Position numbers and translations under genes: made by a program. From an uncultured Eubacteriales bacterium (GTDB lineage Bacteria > Bacillota > Clostridia > Oscillospirales > Oscillospiraceae), in assembly GCA_900544405.1 (NCBI GenBank), contig UQVA01000001.1, positions 1 to 64,000 on the forward strand: a stretch of DNA of 64,000 nucleotides. The letters are read 5' to 3'. Shown piece by piece: positions 49,574 to 58,292 of this stretch (positions within the stretch are counted from its first letter, which is position 1; each line of letters opens with the position of its first letter). The notes below the pieces were generated by a model. It was not told where the DNA came from and did not search any database. It saw nothing but the letters and a program-made list of their open reading frames with translations.

Positions 49574-50949
49574 CGTTCAATCTTCCTCTCTTTCTTTCGT
49601 GTCAGGTTGTTGTGTTCCATTTCGGTTTTCCGCTCGGCATCCAGAAGCTCCTGTATTTTGGGGATGTGTTCTGCGGTGCGCAGAATCGTTTTCCTCTCCC
49701 GCCGCAGGGGCGTGATCTCTTTTGTAATCTCTTTGCAGCGCTCTTTCAGGGCAGTTTCTTCCTCCGGGGATTTCACCCGGCGCAGCTTCAGGCGCAGGGC
49801 GTAGCGCTGTTCCTCCAACTCTGAAATTTTGGTAGTCAAGCCATCCTGAAATGACAAAAGCTCCTTTGGCGACTCGATGTGGCAGTCGCAAAGGAGCTTG
49901 TATTCTTCCAGATATTGATCCAGCTTCCGCACCTCCGCCCGCATAGCCGGGGACAACGGGCGCTGGTCAGCTTTTTCAATGTTGCTGCCAGTGCAGATTT
50001 TCAGAAGTTCAATAAAAATCTCGAACAGCAGCGTAACGGTATCTTTCCTCTGCGCCTGCCGCAGATGGTACTCGATAGCCAGCAGCGGCGCCCGTTTCCA
50101 CTGCGGATAGGCGTATCCGTACAGCTCCGGCCTCCGCTGATTTTCAAGGCACCGCTCCCGGATGGCTTCTCTGCTGTATTGTGGCCCAAGGCTGTCGATG
50201 CGAATGGGGCGCCGCCAGCCGTCGATGATGACGGAAGGGTGGGCATAATGGAAGTCCCGTTGGAAGCGGTAGCCAAGGCATTTCAGGTAATACTCGATTT
50301 CCCGGAAGGAACCGCATTTGGCCAGTGCTTCCTCCACATCCCGGCGCAGCATATCCCGGTGGGTCTGCTTACCTGCCTTGTGAACCCAGTACTCTTTCTT
50401 CTTGCCCTTGCTGTAAAATTCGCTGTTTTCCAGCACAGACAGCTCGTGCTCCCGGCAGATCTCATCGGAGATTTTCCGCAGCTCCTTGTGGTCGCCGATT
50501 TTGTTTTTGAACTTTGCACCGTCCTTGAAGGACACGGGATTCACAACAAAATGGCAGTGAACATTGTCGGTGTTCAGGTGGACGGTAACGAGCACCTGAT
50601 ACCGGTCGCCCCACATCCGCCGTGCTGTCTCCTTGCCAATGGCGAACGCCTGCTCCGGCGTGACCTCGCCCTCACGAAAGCTCTGAATGCCGTGGTAGCC
50701 GACGACCTTTCCACGCAGACCGAATCGCCGCTGTACGGCGATCATCTCGGCGTAGGCATTCTGCGCCGAACAGTTGATACCGCCGACAAAAACCTTGCGG
50801 TCGGTTTTGTCATCGTCTTCTGCATAACGCAGAGCGGCGTACAAATCCTCATCCAGATATTCCGGAGCGGTGGTCTTGTCGGGATTGTCGGCGTAGTCCA
50901 GTGTAGCTTTCAGATTTTTGAACACAGGCCAGAATCCTGTAACAGCCAT
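49570..50949 (-). CDS. Relaxase/mobilization nuclease
   Basis: A 459-residue relaxase of the MobP/MobA-type relaxase family found in Firmicutes elements. The metal motif is VTVHLNTDNVHCHFVVNPVS (HxDTxNxHxH form, here HLNTDNVHCH), with an early tyrosine set near residue 20 (DYADNPDKTT) and a long helical C-terminus rich in Glu/Arg. It nicks oriT and leads the DNA strand into a conjugation pore supplied by another element. It follows MobC by 6 bases. Confidence 0.92.
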   Translation of the reverse strand: MAVTGFWPVFKNLKATLDYADNPDKTTAPEYLDEDLYAALRYAEDDDKTDRKVFVGGINCSAQNAYAEMIAVQRRFGLRGKVVGYHGIQSFREGEVTPEQAFAIGKETARRMWGDRYQVLVTVHLNTDNVHCHFVVNPVSFKDGAKFKNKIGDHKELRKISDEICREHELSVLENSEFYSKGKKKEYWVHKAGKQTHRDMLRRDVEEALAKCGSFREIEYYLKCLGYRFQRDFHYAHPSVIIDGWRRPIRIDSLGPQYSREAIRERCLENQRRPELYGYAYPQWKRAPLLAIEYHLRQAQRKDTVTLLFEIFIELLKICTGSNIEKADQRPLSPAMRAEVRKLDQYLEEYKLLCDCHIESPKELLSFQDGLTTKISELEEQRYALRLKLRRVKSPEEETALKERCKEITKEITPLRRERKTILRTAEHIPKIQELLDAERKTEMEHNNLTRKKERKIER

Positions 50950-50955
50950 AACACA

Positions 50956-51231
50956 TCACCCTTTCCCGGGCAGCAGAAACTCTGCTGTGATTTGTTTCAG
51001 CACCGTGCAGATTTCTTTGTCCAGCTCCGGGGAACTGGCTTTATCCGCAAGCGCACCCAGCTTCTCAAGACAAACAAAAAGAGCGTCAGGCGGAACCGTT
51101 CTCGGCTCGTACCCCAACGCTCTTTGCTTCACATATTCGGTTGTACTCAGTCCGCACTTGCGGGCTTTGGACTGGATTTTATTCTTTTCTCTTGCAGTCA
51201 CACGGACGGCAATACGAACATCTTTCCCCAT
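50956..51231 (-). CDS. MobC-type relaxosome accessory protein
   Basis: A 91-residue ribbon-helix-helix protein: RIAVRVTAREKNKIQSKARK and CGLSTTEYVKQRALGYEP are the MobC core. It helps the relaxase bind oriT. ATG 51231 (spacing 8 from AAAGGAG) is favoured over the ATG at 51237 that nearly touches the ribosome site. Confidence 0.85.
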   Translation of the reverse strand: MGKDVRIAVRVTAREKNKIQSKARKCGLSTTEYVKQRALGYEPRTVPPDALFVCLEKLGALADKASSPELDKEICTVLKQITAEFLLPGKG

Positions 51232-51239
51232 ACACATCT

Positions 51240-51478
51240 CTCCTTTCAGGGGATTGGGGGCTGCGCCCCCAAAGAGTCAGCCGATTTCGGCTGTGATTGG
51301 ACTTTTGCGGCACACAAAGTCCCTGCTTGTTATACTGTGAGACACGCTTTCTCCGCTTCGTTCTCAGCCCTGCCGCTCTGCCATATCTCCAGAAACCTTG
51401 GCATATCAGGCGACGCCGCTCTTGGCGTCGCCCCAATCGCTTGGCAGAAACTGTGACGTCATAACAGGCGTCACAGAA
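51240..51478. other. Candidate oriT region
   Basis: About 230 bases without a gene, directly upstream of mobC-relaxase. It holds the inverted repeat GGCGACGCC...GGCGTCGCC at 51409-51432 and CTGTGACG...CGTCACAG at 51451-51476. Position next to MobC and paired inverted repeats are typical of transfer origins. The nick site cannot be located from sequence alone. Confidence 0.55.
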
Positions 51479-51755
51479 GGCTGTCAAGAAAGTCCAGCAT
51501 GGCGCTATCATTCTCGGCACTGTCAGCGCTTTCTGCCATTGCTGGCAAAGAAACGGGAACAGTCGCTCCTTGCAGCGCCTCCGTGATCGTCTGTCGGATG
51601 AGCATCTGCAAATCCTCGTATTGATCTGCGGCATTCAGAATGCGGATGATGTCTTTACTGAGAGACGGCCCATCCCGACTGTGCAGATATTCCCATGCCC
51701 GACGTTCCTCATCATTTTGCAGATTGAACCGGATGGTCAGCCGCTTGATGCTCAT
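51471..51755 (-). CDS. ParR-like partition DNA-binding protein
   Basis: A 94-residue protein starting MSIKRLTIRFNLQNDEERRA, a ribbon-helix-helix N-terminus, with an acidic C-terminus (ESADSAENDSAMLDFLDSLL) as in ParR proteins that bind parC and cap ParM filaments. It starts four bases inside the parM-like gene, the standard parMR order. Confidence 0.75.
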   Translation of the reverse strand: MSIKRLTIRFNLQNDEERRAWEYLHSRDGPSLSKDIIRILNAADQYEDLQMLIRQTITEALQGATVPVSLPAMAESADSAENDSAMLDFLDSLL

Positions 51756-52678
51756 TCCGCACCGCCGTTCCGTTTCAGCGTCACCAGAGCCATATACTCA
51801 TAGCCCTTGGCAGTAGCGCAAACGTCTTCGTTGATGAAAACCCTGCTGGAATCATACTCCGCAAAATTGCGGATCAGGCAGCCTCCGCCGCCTACCACAT
51901 ACAGCTTCATCAACTTCGGGTCGTACTCGTGCTCCCGAAGACGGCGAAAGATTCCGGCGGTGTAAACTCTGGCGGTATCAAGTGCTGTTTTCAGATACTC
52001 GCCGTCCATATCTGCCGTGCCTCTTTTGAGGATTTCGGTAATAACCTCATCATCCAGCGTTGCGTGGTGGCATTTCATCATCTGTTCCCGGACGAGCAGG
52101 GCGCACTGGTGAGTGCCGTATTTCTCGGTAAGCATTCGTTGCGGATCAGGCTTGCGGTTCACAATCCGAAGAAGATTCATTGTACCGTTTCCAATGTCGC
52201 AGAGCATATTCACGCCGCCGAATTCGCTGAGTTTGTCCGCAACGGCAGCAAAGCCCTGTGGGTAGATCTCGGCGCCGACAATCTGAATATGATAGCTTGT
52301 GTTTCTGAAGGTGAATTCTATCTCTCTGCGCTGAAGCAGGTAGTCCTTAAATTCCGTTTTCTGCTCGCTGACCCAAGTCAGCGGCAGACCGGCAGCGATA
52401 AAGAGCCTGGCTTCGGTCAACTGCTCCCGCCGCAGTTCTCGGGCAATGGCCGCAAGAGTGAGCACATAGTACTCCTCGTCGGTGAACTTGTTGGCCGTAA
52501 ACTCCTTGTGCCCCACGCCAATGGAATAGTAGCGTCCTTCCCATACCAGCAAATCGCCGGTAAAAACAGGTTCTGTGTTGCTTTTCAGCACTCCGGTCGG
52601 AAAACAACAGTTTGCTGTTTTCATATTCCCGTAGCCGTGGTCGATGCCGATGATTTTTGTGTTGTTCATTGTTTTCAT
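51752..52678 (-). CDS. ParM/StbA-like actin-type segregation ATPase
   Basis: A 308-residue actin-fold ATPase: phosphate-1 loop IGIDHGYGNMKTANC, phosphate-2 loop CDIGNGTMNLLRIVN near residue 170 and adenosine loop YVVGGGGCLIRNF. With the ParR-like gene it forms a type II (actin) partition system, normally plasmid-borne, suggesting the island can exist as a circle. AAGGAG precedes ATG 52678; a longer frame to 52792 is not natural. An internal ATG at 52669 is possible. Confidence 0.88.
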   Translation of the reverse strand: MKTMNNTKIIGIDHGYGNMKTANCCFPTGVLKSNTEPVFTGDLLVWEGRYYSIGVGHKEFTANKFTDEEYYVLTLAAIARELRREQLTEARLFIAAGLPLTWVSEQKTEFKDYLLQRREIEFTFRNTSYHIQIVGAEIYPQGFAAVADKLSEFGGVNMLCDIGNGTMNLLRIVNRKPDPQRMLTEKYGTHQCALLVREQMMKCHHATLDDEVITEILKRGTADMDGEYLKTALDTARVYTAGIFRRLREHEYDPKLMKLYVVGGGGCLIRNFAEYDSSRVFINEDVCATAKGYEYMALVTLKRNGGAE

Positions 52679-52840
52679 TTTGCACTTCTCCTTTTCATTT
52701 TTTTCGGGCAGCAAAAAAGCCGCCGGGGATGACCCAGCGGCTCGATGACTGCCTTCTATATATTGAATGGGGGAAATGGCGAAAAAAGGCATGGATTCAG
52801 CAACACGGCAAAAGTAATGACCGCAACATTGGGAAAAGCC

Positions 52841-52869
52841 TTGAAATCACACACTTTTTCTGATATAGT
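52841..52869 (+). promoter_or_regulatory. Promoter of the DUF6076/sigma-like genes
   Basis: TTGAAA at 52841-52846, 17-base spacer, TATAGT at 52864-52869, reading toward the plus-strand pair. Confidence 0.7.
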
Positions 52870-52912
52870 AATATAGAACGAATATTCTAATTGCGGCGCG
52901 CGGCAAAAATAT

Positions 52913-52960
52913 TTCTATCAAAGATTCTGTCCTGCTTATAGGACAGAATCTTTGATAGAA
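52913..52960. repeat. 21-bp perfect inverted repeat
   Basis: 52913-52933 and 52940-52960 are exact complements around GCTTAT, an unusually long perfect hairpin in the 5' leader of the DUF6076 gene, ending 21 bases before its ATG. There is no T-run. It could be a binding site, a single-strand origin or a translational control structure. The interval 52679-52981 has no gene otherwise. Confidence 0.85.
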
Positions 52961-52981
52961 TTCAGAAAGAAGGGGGAGCGT

Positions 52982-54121
52982 ATGAGCGATAGTCTGGGCC
53001 TTTTAACCGCCGTCTACCGGGATGGACGGGTGCATATCGGCGGCAAGAACTATGCGGCGGGGACCTTTGCGGTACATCTTTTGAATCAGTATTATAAGGA
53101 TGACACGGCGTTGAGGATTGCCGTATTCCGGCAGCACAACTGGAATGTGCAGGAGCAGATTGCCACCGGATATCTGAACGAAACGGATTTTCTCAAGGCT
53201 AGGGAGGAAATTCTGGCGATTCTGAAAACCCTGCCGAAGCTGAAGCCGTTTTCCTCGCTGGACATTGCTGCAGAGAAGCAGCGCATTTCAGATTTATTTA
53301 CCCAAGAAAACGCCGCTGCCATACAGGATTACTTCTGCCGAAGGGCGGCGGTTGCGCAGCAGGATCAGGGGGCAATCTGCATGGGAATCCTTCCGGCGGA
53401 ATATGATAAGCCCCTTTTCAGAAAGGGCGAAACACTGCGCACAACGGTCTTGCAGTCCCTCCGCTTTTATGATTCCATCCCGGAGGACATGCGCAGGGCC
53501 TTCACACAGCTCCGGCAATTTGTTTCCCGTGTAGACGAGGTGGAACGCTTCGATGAGCAGCACCTGCTGCCCCTTGCGGCGGAGGTATTCGGAAAAGTGG
53601 CATTCCCGCTGAACACGGAATATATCGCCCTCCCAAAGCGGCGGAACAGCCGGATTCTGGTGACTGCCCGGAGGATGAACTTTGAAAGCTATTACAGCTT
53701 TGTACTGACGGACGTCTTTGAGGGCCTGCACTACGGGCATTACCTAAGGAAGTGCGAGGTTTGCGGGCAGTATTTTCTGATGCAAAGTGCCCGGCGGCAG
53801 AAATACTGCTCCTACGGCACAGTACCGGAGCGATACCATGGTGAGAAAATTTCCTGCTGCCGGTACGCCGTCATTCAGGGCAAGGCGGAGCGGGCGAGGG
53901 ATAATCCCCTCAAAGCTGCTTACGAAAAGCGTTGCGCCGCCATCCGCTCCGAAAAGAGTCGGGGGACAATTTCAGCGGAATTTGCAGCGGCGGCGCAGAC
54001 TATGGCAAAGCGGCGCTTGGAGCAGGCGGAGGAAGATGACACCTACGCTGCGAATGGTTTTTACAAAGATCTGGAGCGAGCGAAGCTTTACGCCGACACA
54101 GACAGAAAGATGAAATCATAA
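52982..54121 (+). CDS. DUF6076-type protein with zinc-finger-like Cys cluster
   Basis: A 379-residue protein typical of Firmicutes mobilizable elements. An AT-poor helical N-terminal two thirds is followed by CEVCGQYFLMQSARRQKYCS and GEKISCCRYAVI, a cysteine cluster like the CGNR-type zinc finger, and a helical Lys/Arg/Glu tail. The family is known by name only. AAGGGGGAG precedes ATG 52982. It is followed by the sigma-like gene with a short gap. Confidence 0.72.
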   Translation: MSDSLGLLTAVYRDGRVHIGGKNYAAGTFAVHLLNQYYKDDTALRIAVFRQHNWNVQEQIATGYLNETDFLKAREEILAILKTLPKLKPFSSLDIAAEKQRISDLFTQENAAAIQDYFCRRAAVAQQDQGAICMGILPAEYDKPLFRKGETLRTTVLQSLRFYDSIPEDMRRAFTQLRQFVSRVDEVERFDEQHLLPLAAEVFGKVAFPLNTEYIALPKRRNSRILVTARRMNFESYYSFVLTDVFEGLHYGHYLRKCEVCGQYFLMQSARRQKYCSYGTVPERYHGEKISCCRYAVIQGKAERARDNPLKAAYEKRCAAIRSEKSRGTISAEFAAAAQTMAKRRLEQAEEDDTYAANGFYKDLERAKLYADTDRKMKS

Positions 54122-54138
54122 AAATGGAGGTGCGGCCG

Positions 54139-55071
54139 GTGACCGAAGAATGGAACGAAACTCGCAGAAAGCAGCAAGCACTTTTGGAGCGCCGGATGTA
54201 CCACCTTGCTCTTGCGCCGCCCAAGCTGCCGCCGCAGGAATATATCGAGCTATATTTTGCTGAAAAAGAGGACAAGTATCTGTCGTGGTATCTGCACGAC
54301 CGGGAGCCAGTGCTGAACAAGCTGGCGCAGGATGCCTGCCAGCGTTACGGGCTGCCGGAGCATTTTGCGGATATCAAGCAGGCGGCGGTGTGCGGGATTT
54401 TAGCTGCCCTGCAAAAGTATGATTCGTCCATAGGCGTTCCGTTTGTCGCCTTTCAGAGGCAGTACATTTCGGATAGTATCGAGGACTACATCCGCACGGC
54501 GCAGAGCGGTATGGTCACCATGACGGTCGACACCTACTCGGTGATGAAGCGGATCATGGCCATCTACCATCAGAACAATGACGATTCCGGCAGCGACAGC
54601 ATTCAACGAATTGCCGATGAAGTCGGTATGGATGCAAAAACGGTCAAACGCTATATTACGATTGGCACCCTGAACGAGCGACGGGCGGATTTCTACCTGC
54701 AATACGACGAGGACGGCGAGGAAACCGGTGAGGACGTGACGGTGGATACCACCTCCCAGCCGGACAAGCTGTACTTTCGGTCGGTGTTGTACGCCGCCCT
54801 GTATGAAGCCTACGACAGCCTTACCTACCGGGAGCAGCGCACGGTCGCCAAGCACCTGGGTTTCTGCGACAACTGCTGGTCCAAGAAGAAGGCCGTGCTG
54901 ATAAATGGCAACGTCGAGTACAAACCCATAAAGCCCATGCCCTTTGAAGAAATCTCCTACTCCGCCAGCCGCAAGTCAGATAAAGCGTCCGAGCGGACCT
55001 TCTATGCAGCTATGGAGAAAATGAGAAAGCATATTGAAACGGATAATGACTATCGCTACCTGTTCGGATAA
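54139..55071 (+). CDS. Sigma-70-like protein of a mobile element
   Basis: A 310-residue protein whose middle resembles sigma region 2/3: DIKQAAVCGILAALQKYDSS and FVAFQRQYISDSIEDYIRTA, then an HTH-like IQRIADEVGMDAKTVKRYIT. Region 4 is not clear; the C-terminal part has KKKAVLINGNVEYKPIKPMP, not sigma-like. Such proteins are common in mobilizable elements and may direct transcription of element genes. GGAGGTG lies before GTG 54139; ATG 54124 overlaps that ribosome site and is less likely. Confidence 0.72.
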   Translation: MTEEWNETRRKQQALLERRMYHLALAPPKLPPQEYIELYFAEKEDKYLSWYLHDREPVLNKLAQDACQRYGLPEHFADIKQAAVCGILAALQKYDSSIGVPFVAFQRQYISDSIEDYIRTAQSGMVTMTVDTYSVMKRIMAIYHQNNDDSGSDSIQRIADEVGMDAKTVKRYITIGTLNERRADFYLQYDEDGEETGEDVTVDTTSQPDKLYFRSVLYAALYEAYDSLTYREQRTVAKHLGFCDNCWSKKKAVLINGNVEYKPIKPMPFEEISYSASRKSDKASERTFYAAMEKMRKHIETDNDYRYLFG

Positions 55072-55078
55072 AGCAAAA

Positions 55079-55120
55079 CAGCGCCGTGCTGCAAGGCAAA
55101 AGTCAAGCGGCACGGCGCTG
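55079..55120 (+). terminator. Terminator of the sigma-like gene
   Basis: CAGCGCCGTGC and GCACGGCGCTG pair perfectly across a 20-base loop, eight bases after the stop. Confidence 0.8.
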
Positions 55121-55216
55121 ATGTAATTTGGTTACGCATTTGAGTGAGGCGCATCCCAAATCAGCTGCCTGTACATACATTTTGCGATTTCTTCATTAAA
55201 AGAATCATTGTTCAGC

Positions 55217-55262
55217 TTAGGGAACCTCTATGGTAGCGCAAAGTAAATCAGAGGTTCCCTAA
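55217..55262 (-). terminator. Terminator of the LRR gene
   Basis: TTAGGGAACCTCT pairs with 55250-55262 around a 20-base loop; on the minus strand it follows the LRR gene stop by about 10 bases. Confidence 0.65.
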
Positions 55263-55271
55263 ATTTTACAT

Positions 55272-55676
55272 TTATTCCGCTGCGAAAGGGAGGTTGTTTT
55301 CCCTTGCATAGGCTTCGGCGCAGCTGCCGACGGATGCGTGAATTGACAGTTTCGGGCAGCCCCTGAATGCGTTATCCCCGATAGATGTGACAGAGTCAGG
55401 AATCGCAATTCCGGTCAGGCTGCTGCAGTCTTCGAATGCGGATTCCCCGATGGATGTTACGGAGTCAGGAATCGCAATGCTGGTCAGACTTCTGCAGCCG
55501 GAAAATGCGGATTCCCCGATGGATGTTACGGAGTCAGGAATCGCAATGCTGGTCAGGCCGCTGCAGCAGAGGAATGCGGATTCCCCGATGGCAATGACAG
55601 CGTTGGGAATCACTACATTCCCTCCGGGGCCGGTATAACTTGTGAGAATGCCATTTTCAATTTTAAAATCGTTCAT
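55272..55676 (-). CDS. BspA-type leucine-rich-repeat protein (short)
   Basis: A 134-residue protein made of five near-identical 23-residue repeats of the form SVTSIGESAFxxCxSLTSIA, IPD-spaced, the LRR_5/BspA repeat. No signal peptide. The repeats differ from each other by only a few bases, a sign of recent tandem growth. Its start overlaps the end of the upstream minus-strand gene. Similar LRR proteins are abundant in gut Clostridia; role unknown. Confidence 0.88.
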   Translation of the reverse strand: MNDFKIENGILTSYTGPGGNVVIPNAVIAIGESAFLCCSGLTSIAIPDSVTSIGESAFSGCRSLTSIAIPDSVTSIGESAFEDCSSLTGIAIPDSVTSIGDNAFRGCPKLSIHASVGSCAEAYARENNLPFAAE

Positions 55677-56409
55677 ATTCAGTCGCTCCTATTATTTTCT
55701 TCACTATTTCTTCACGAGAAAGCGGTTTTTTCTTGCTCACAATAAACCTTGGATGGTAGGTCCAAAAGGTCGGAATTTCAGTGTGGACAATATTCGTTAT
55801 ATCAACGCAGCCGTTGTCTATTGTTGGCTTATATTCCGCAAGAGTATTTTCTCTCAAGCCCAATGCTTTTTCCATGGTTACTACATAACCTGGTCCTGTA
55901 ATAAAAACAATTGCATTTGGCTTTAATACTTCAATTTCCTTTTGCAATAGAGTTTTATTTGAATGTGGCAGCTTTTGATTTAATGCTATTTCGATTTCTT
56001 CTGTTAAGCTTTTGGTTTTGCCATCAATATTTCGTTGCGCTTTATCTACATTATTCCAGCAGGGCACAATCCCATGGTTACTAAATAATTTGAAAAAGCT
56101 CCAAAAAGGAGAGCTATTTCTCCTACCAAATCTTTCTTTATACACTGCATCTGTATCGTATCTTAACTGGTAGCATAAATAGTCAACTGTCCATTGGCGG
56201 CTATCTTTAAGGGTCCAATCTGGTTTGTAGATGCCCCAGCCACGAGTTTCTTGGCCGATTATCATAATCCTCTTATTGGAATTTACATATTGCTCCGGAA
56301 CGCCAGTAAAGAAAGGGTATGTTATGTTTGCGTTAGGATTCTCTTTTATATATGGCTCAAAGATCGTATCAAACCATTCTTTTTGAAATTTGTATAGTTC
56401 TTCATTCAT
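55663..56409 (-). CDS. Uracil-DNA-glycosylase-fold-like hypothetical protein
   Basis: A 248-residue AT-rich gene product. NKRIMIIGQETRGWG near residue 45 and the late TFWTYHPRFIVSKKK resemble the UDG-superfamily strand/loop layout found in UDG-like proteins of defence and mobile loci, but catalytic residues cannot be confirmed. ATG 56409 is chosen from codon use; a GTG at 56445 with no better ribosome site is the alternative. AT content differs strongly from the host. Confidence 0.5.
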   Translation of the reverse strand: MNEELYKFQKEWFDTIFEPYIKENPNANITYPFFTGVPEQYVNSNKRIMIIGQETRGWGIYKPDWTLKDSRQWTVDYLCYQLRYDTDAVYKERFGRRNSSPFWSFFKLFSNHGIVPCWNNVDKAQRNIDGKTKSLTEEIEIALNQKLPHSNKTLLQKEIEVLKPNAIVFITGPGYVVTMEKALGLRENTLAEYKPTIDNGCVDITNIVHTEIPTFWTYHPRFIVSKKKPLSREEIVKKIIGATEYERF

Positions 56410-56503
56410 GATAACGATATTTTCCCTTTCCTTTCTGCTTTTCACTTTAGAATCATTTGAGAATCACAAATTGGTCCCCAATTTTCAAAATTGCAGGAAT
56501 AAT

Positions 56504-57547
56504 TTATAAATTATAATGATCCGCCGCTGCTTTGATATCCTCTTTTACCTGCTGTACCAAGCTCTCCGGGGACAGGACCCTTGCGTGCAGTGCATATTGC
56601 AGGGCCCAGCGGCGCATGGCTGCGAGATTCACCCTTGTGCGAACGCTGACTTCCTCCTCTGTTTCGTCAAAGAAGGTGATTTCTCCGCCAAACCAGTCCA
56701 TAATGTCATTGAGCAAATACCTTTTTGCGCGGAAGGTGACAACTCCACTTTCCCCTGTGAACATATATAAATGCTCTGCCATATGCTTGGGCAGATCAAA
56801 GCCATGCTCCAGGCCCTTTACCTGGCTGGTTGGCTTTGCGGGCGTATCCAACAGGCGGATATCCGTAATCCGGTCCATACGGTAGTTGGCAAGGTTATCG
56901 TATTTATCATAATTCCCGATCAAGTAATACCGGCCGTTGGTTGCTGCTATCTGATAGGGATTGACGATGTATTCCTGATCTCGTTTGGGATGCAGCCTCT
57001 TGTCGGTGCCGTACGCATTGTAGATAAAGGCCACCTGCCTGCCCGCAGCGATCGCTTCATCAATGATCTCAATAGTATAAAACAGCTGCGGATTACTCGG
57101 CGCCGTTTCCTCCATGGTGGAGATAAACCGCACTCTGGATTTGAAGTACCGATTGGAAAGCCCTGCCAGCTTTTCAACTAGCTCCCTACACTGACTGTAG
57201 GGAATATGCTTTGAAAACAGCAAACTGTCAATCAGCAATCGCAGCTCCGCATCTGTAAAATCCCGTTCCAGATAGAAATCAGAGAGCATATAGCTTGTTT
57301 CTGCCTGCCCTTGCTTGTTGATATAAGTACGTGCAATATCATCTCTGCATTCAATGGGATAACCTGCTGCCATCAGATTTGTCAGATTTCGGGCAATCGT
57401 TTTGCGGTCAGCAGCCATATCATAGTCGGTCCAGAGAATATCTGCGATCTGCTTTTGGGTCAGCCTATGTTCCTCGTCGGTATATCGCTTCAGAATGTCC
57501 AGAATGTTCATAATGAGCATTTTCTTTGCCGGTGCGGTTTGTGGCAT
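56504..57547 (-). CDS. WYL-domain transcriptional regulator
   Basis: A 347-residue regulator: N-terminal HTH (RLTQKQIADILWTDYDMAAD then RKTIARNLTNLMAAGYPIEC), then a WYL domain (INPYQIAATNGRYYLIGNYD-type segment with YRMDRI) and a WCX tail. WYL proteins bind nucleic acid or nucleotides and often control defence or stress genes. GAGGTGA precedes ATG 57547. It sits next to the transposase relic in the island's AT-rich half; target unknown. Confidence 0.9.
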   Translation of the reverse strand: MPQTAPAKKMLIMNILDILKRYTDEEHRLTQKQIADILWTDYDMAADRKTIARNLTNLMAAGYPIECRDDIARTYINKQGQAETSYMLSDFYLERDFTDAELRLLIDSLLFSKHIPYSQCRELVEKLAGLSNRYFKSRVRFISTMEETAPSNPQLFYTIEIIDEAIAAGRQVAFIYNAYGTDKRLHPKRDQEYIVNPYQIAATNGRYYLIGNYDKYDNLANYRMDRITDIRLLDTPAKPTSQVKGLEHGFDLPKHMAEHLYMFTGESGVVTFRAKRYLLNDIMDWFGGEITFFDETEEEVSVRTRVNLAAMRRWALQYALHARVLSPESLVQQVKEDIKAAADHYNL

Positions 57548-57634
57548 TGCAATCACCTCATGCTTATTGTACTTCGTTTAACACTATATTACAAGGTTGG
57601 ATGTGGTATTTTTGCCACATCCAGCCAAACAATT

Positions 57635-57985
57635 CTAATTGCTTTTATATGAGGATTTGTTTTGGCCCTGAATAAGGAGTTCGATAAGCCTATTGCACGC
57701 CGGATCATATTTGATTTTACGATATCCATATGTTCCATCCGGATTTTTGATCACTGTAATATACAGTCTATCTTTGCATACTACAGACTGAAAGAAAGCC
57801 GGAAGAAAGAACCGGAAGAAAGAATCGCCCTTTATTATGTAGCAGGACAATGCAGGAGCGTGGTGAAATATGTCTTCAAATTCTTTGATGAGAAGCAAGC
57901 CTGCATCGGAGGATAAATCTCCTCCAGCGAAATTTATTTTAATCTGCCTATTGCTTTCTAATGATAAGGTATTTGCAATACTCAT
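57635..57985 (-). pseudogene. IS1380-type transposase remnant
   Basis: The first 36 of 116 residues, MSIANTLSLESNRQIKINFA then GGDLSSDAGLLLIKEF, are a clear IS1380-family transposase N-terminus. The rest (FFRFFLPAFFQSVVCKDRLY and KNPDGTYGYRKIKYD) does not match the family as I know it and suggests a deletion that joined distant parts. A full transposase has 400-450 residues. Confidence 0.72.
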
Positions 57986-58292
57986 AAAGGGCTTCTTTTG
58001 CTGGTATTATTTGAGATTTGACACCTTAATTTCATCACAAATGGATGTCCTCTTTTCATTCACTTGATAGGTGAAAAGCAATATTCAGTTAAAACGCAGT
58101 AACTATGTGGCTTTCAGCCACTTTCACGGCTTTGCCGTGAATAATGTAGGATAAATCTCAAGTTTTAGCTGCATTTCTCGTTTTTGTGTAAAATTCTATT
58201 GTATGTTACGTTTTCGGTACAGGAAGCATGATAAAATATCTGTATAAAAATCGAAATCGTATATAAAAAATTATTACTATTGGAGGGAACCC
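57986..58292. other. AT-rich interval with small hairpins
   Basis: No gene is seen. Two adjacent hairpins, GTGGCTTTCAGCCAC and TTCACGGCTTTGCCGTGAA, lie at about 58109-58142. This may be the decayed end of the IS1380-type element and contains the promoter of the next gene. Confidence 0.5.

Noticed and set aside
51179..51634. 151-residue minus-strand ORF over the oriT region
   Set aside because: It overlaps mobC and the ParR-like gene in the wrong frame and its product looks random.
52870..52890. LexA-like box GAAC-N4-TTC near the island promoter
   Set aside because: Only one arm matches the Firmicutes LexA consensus.
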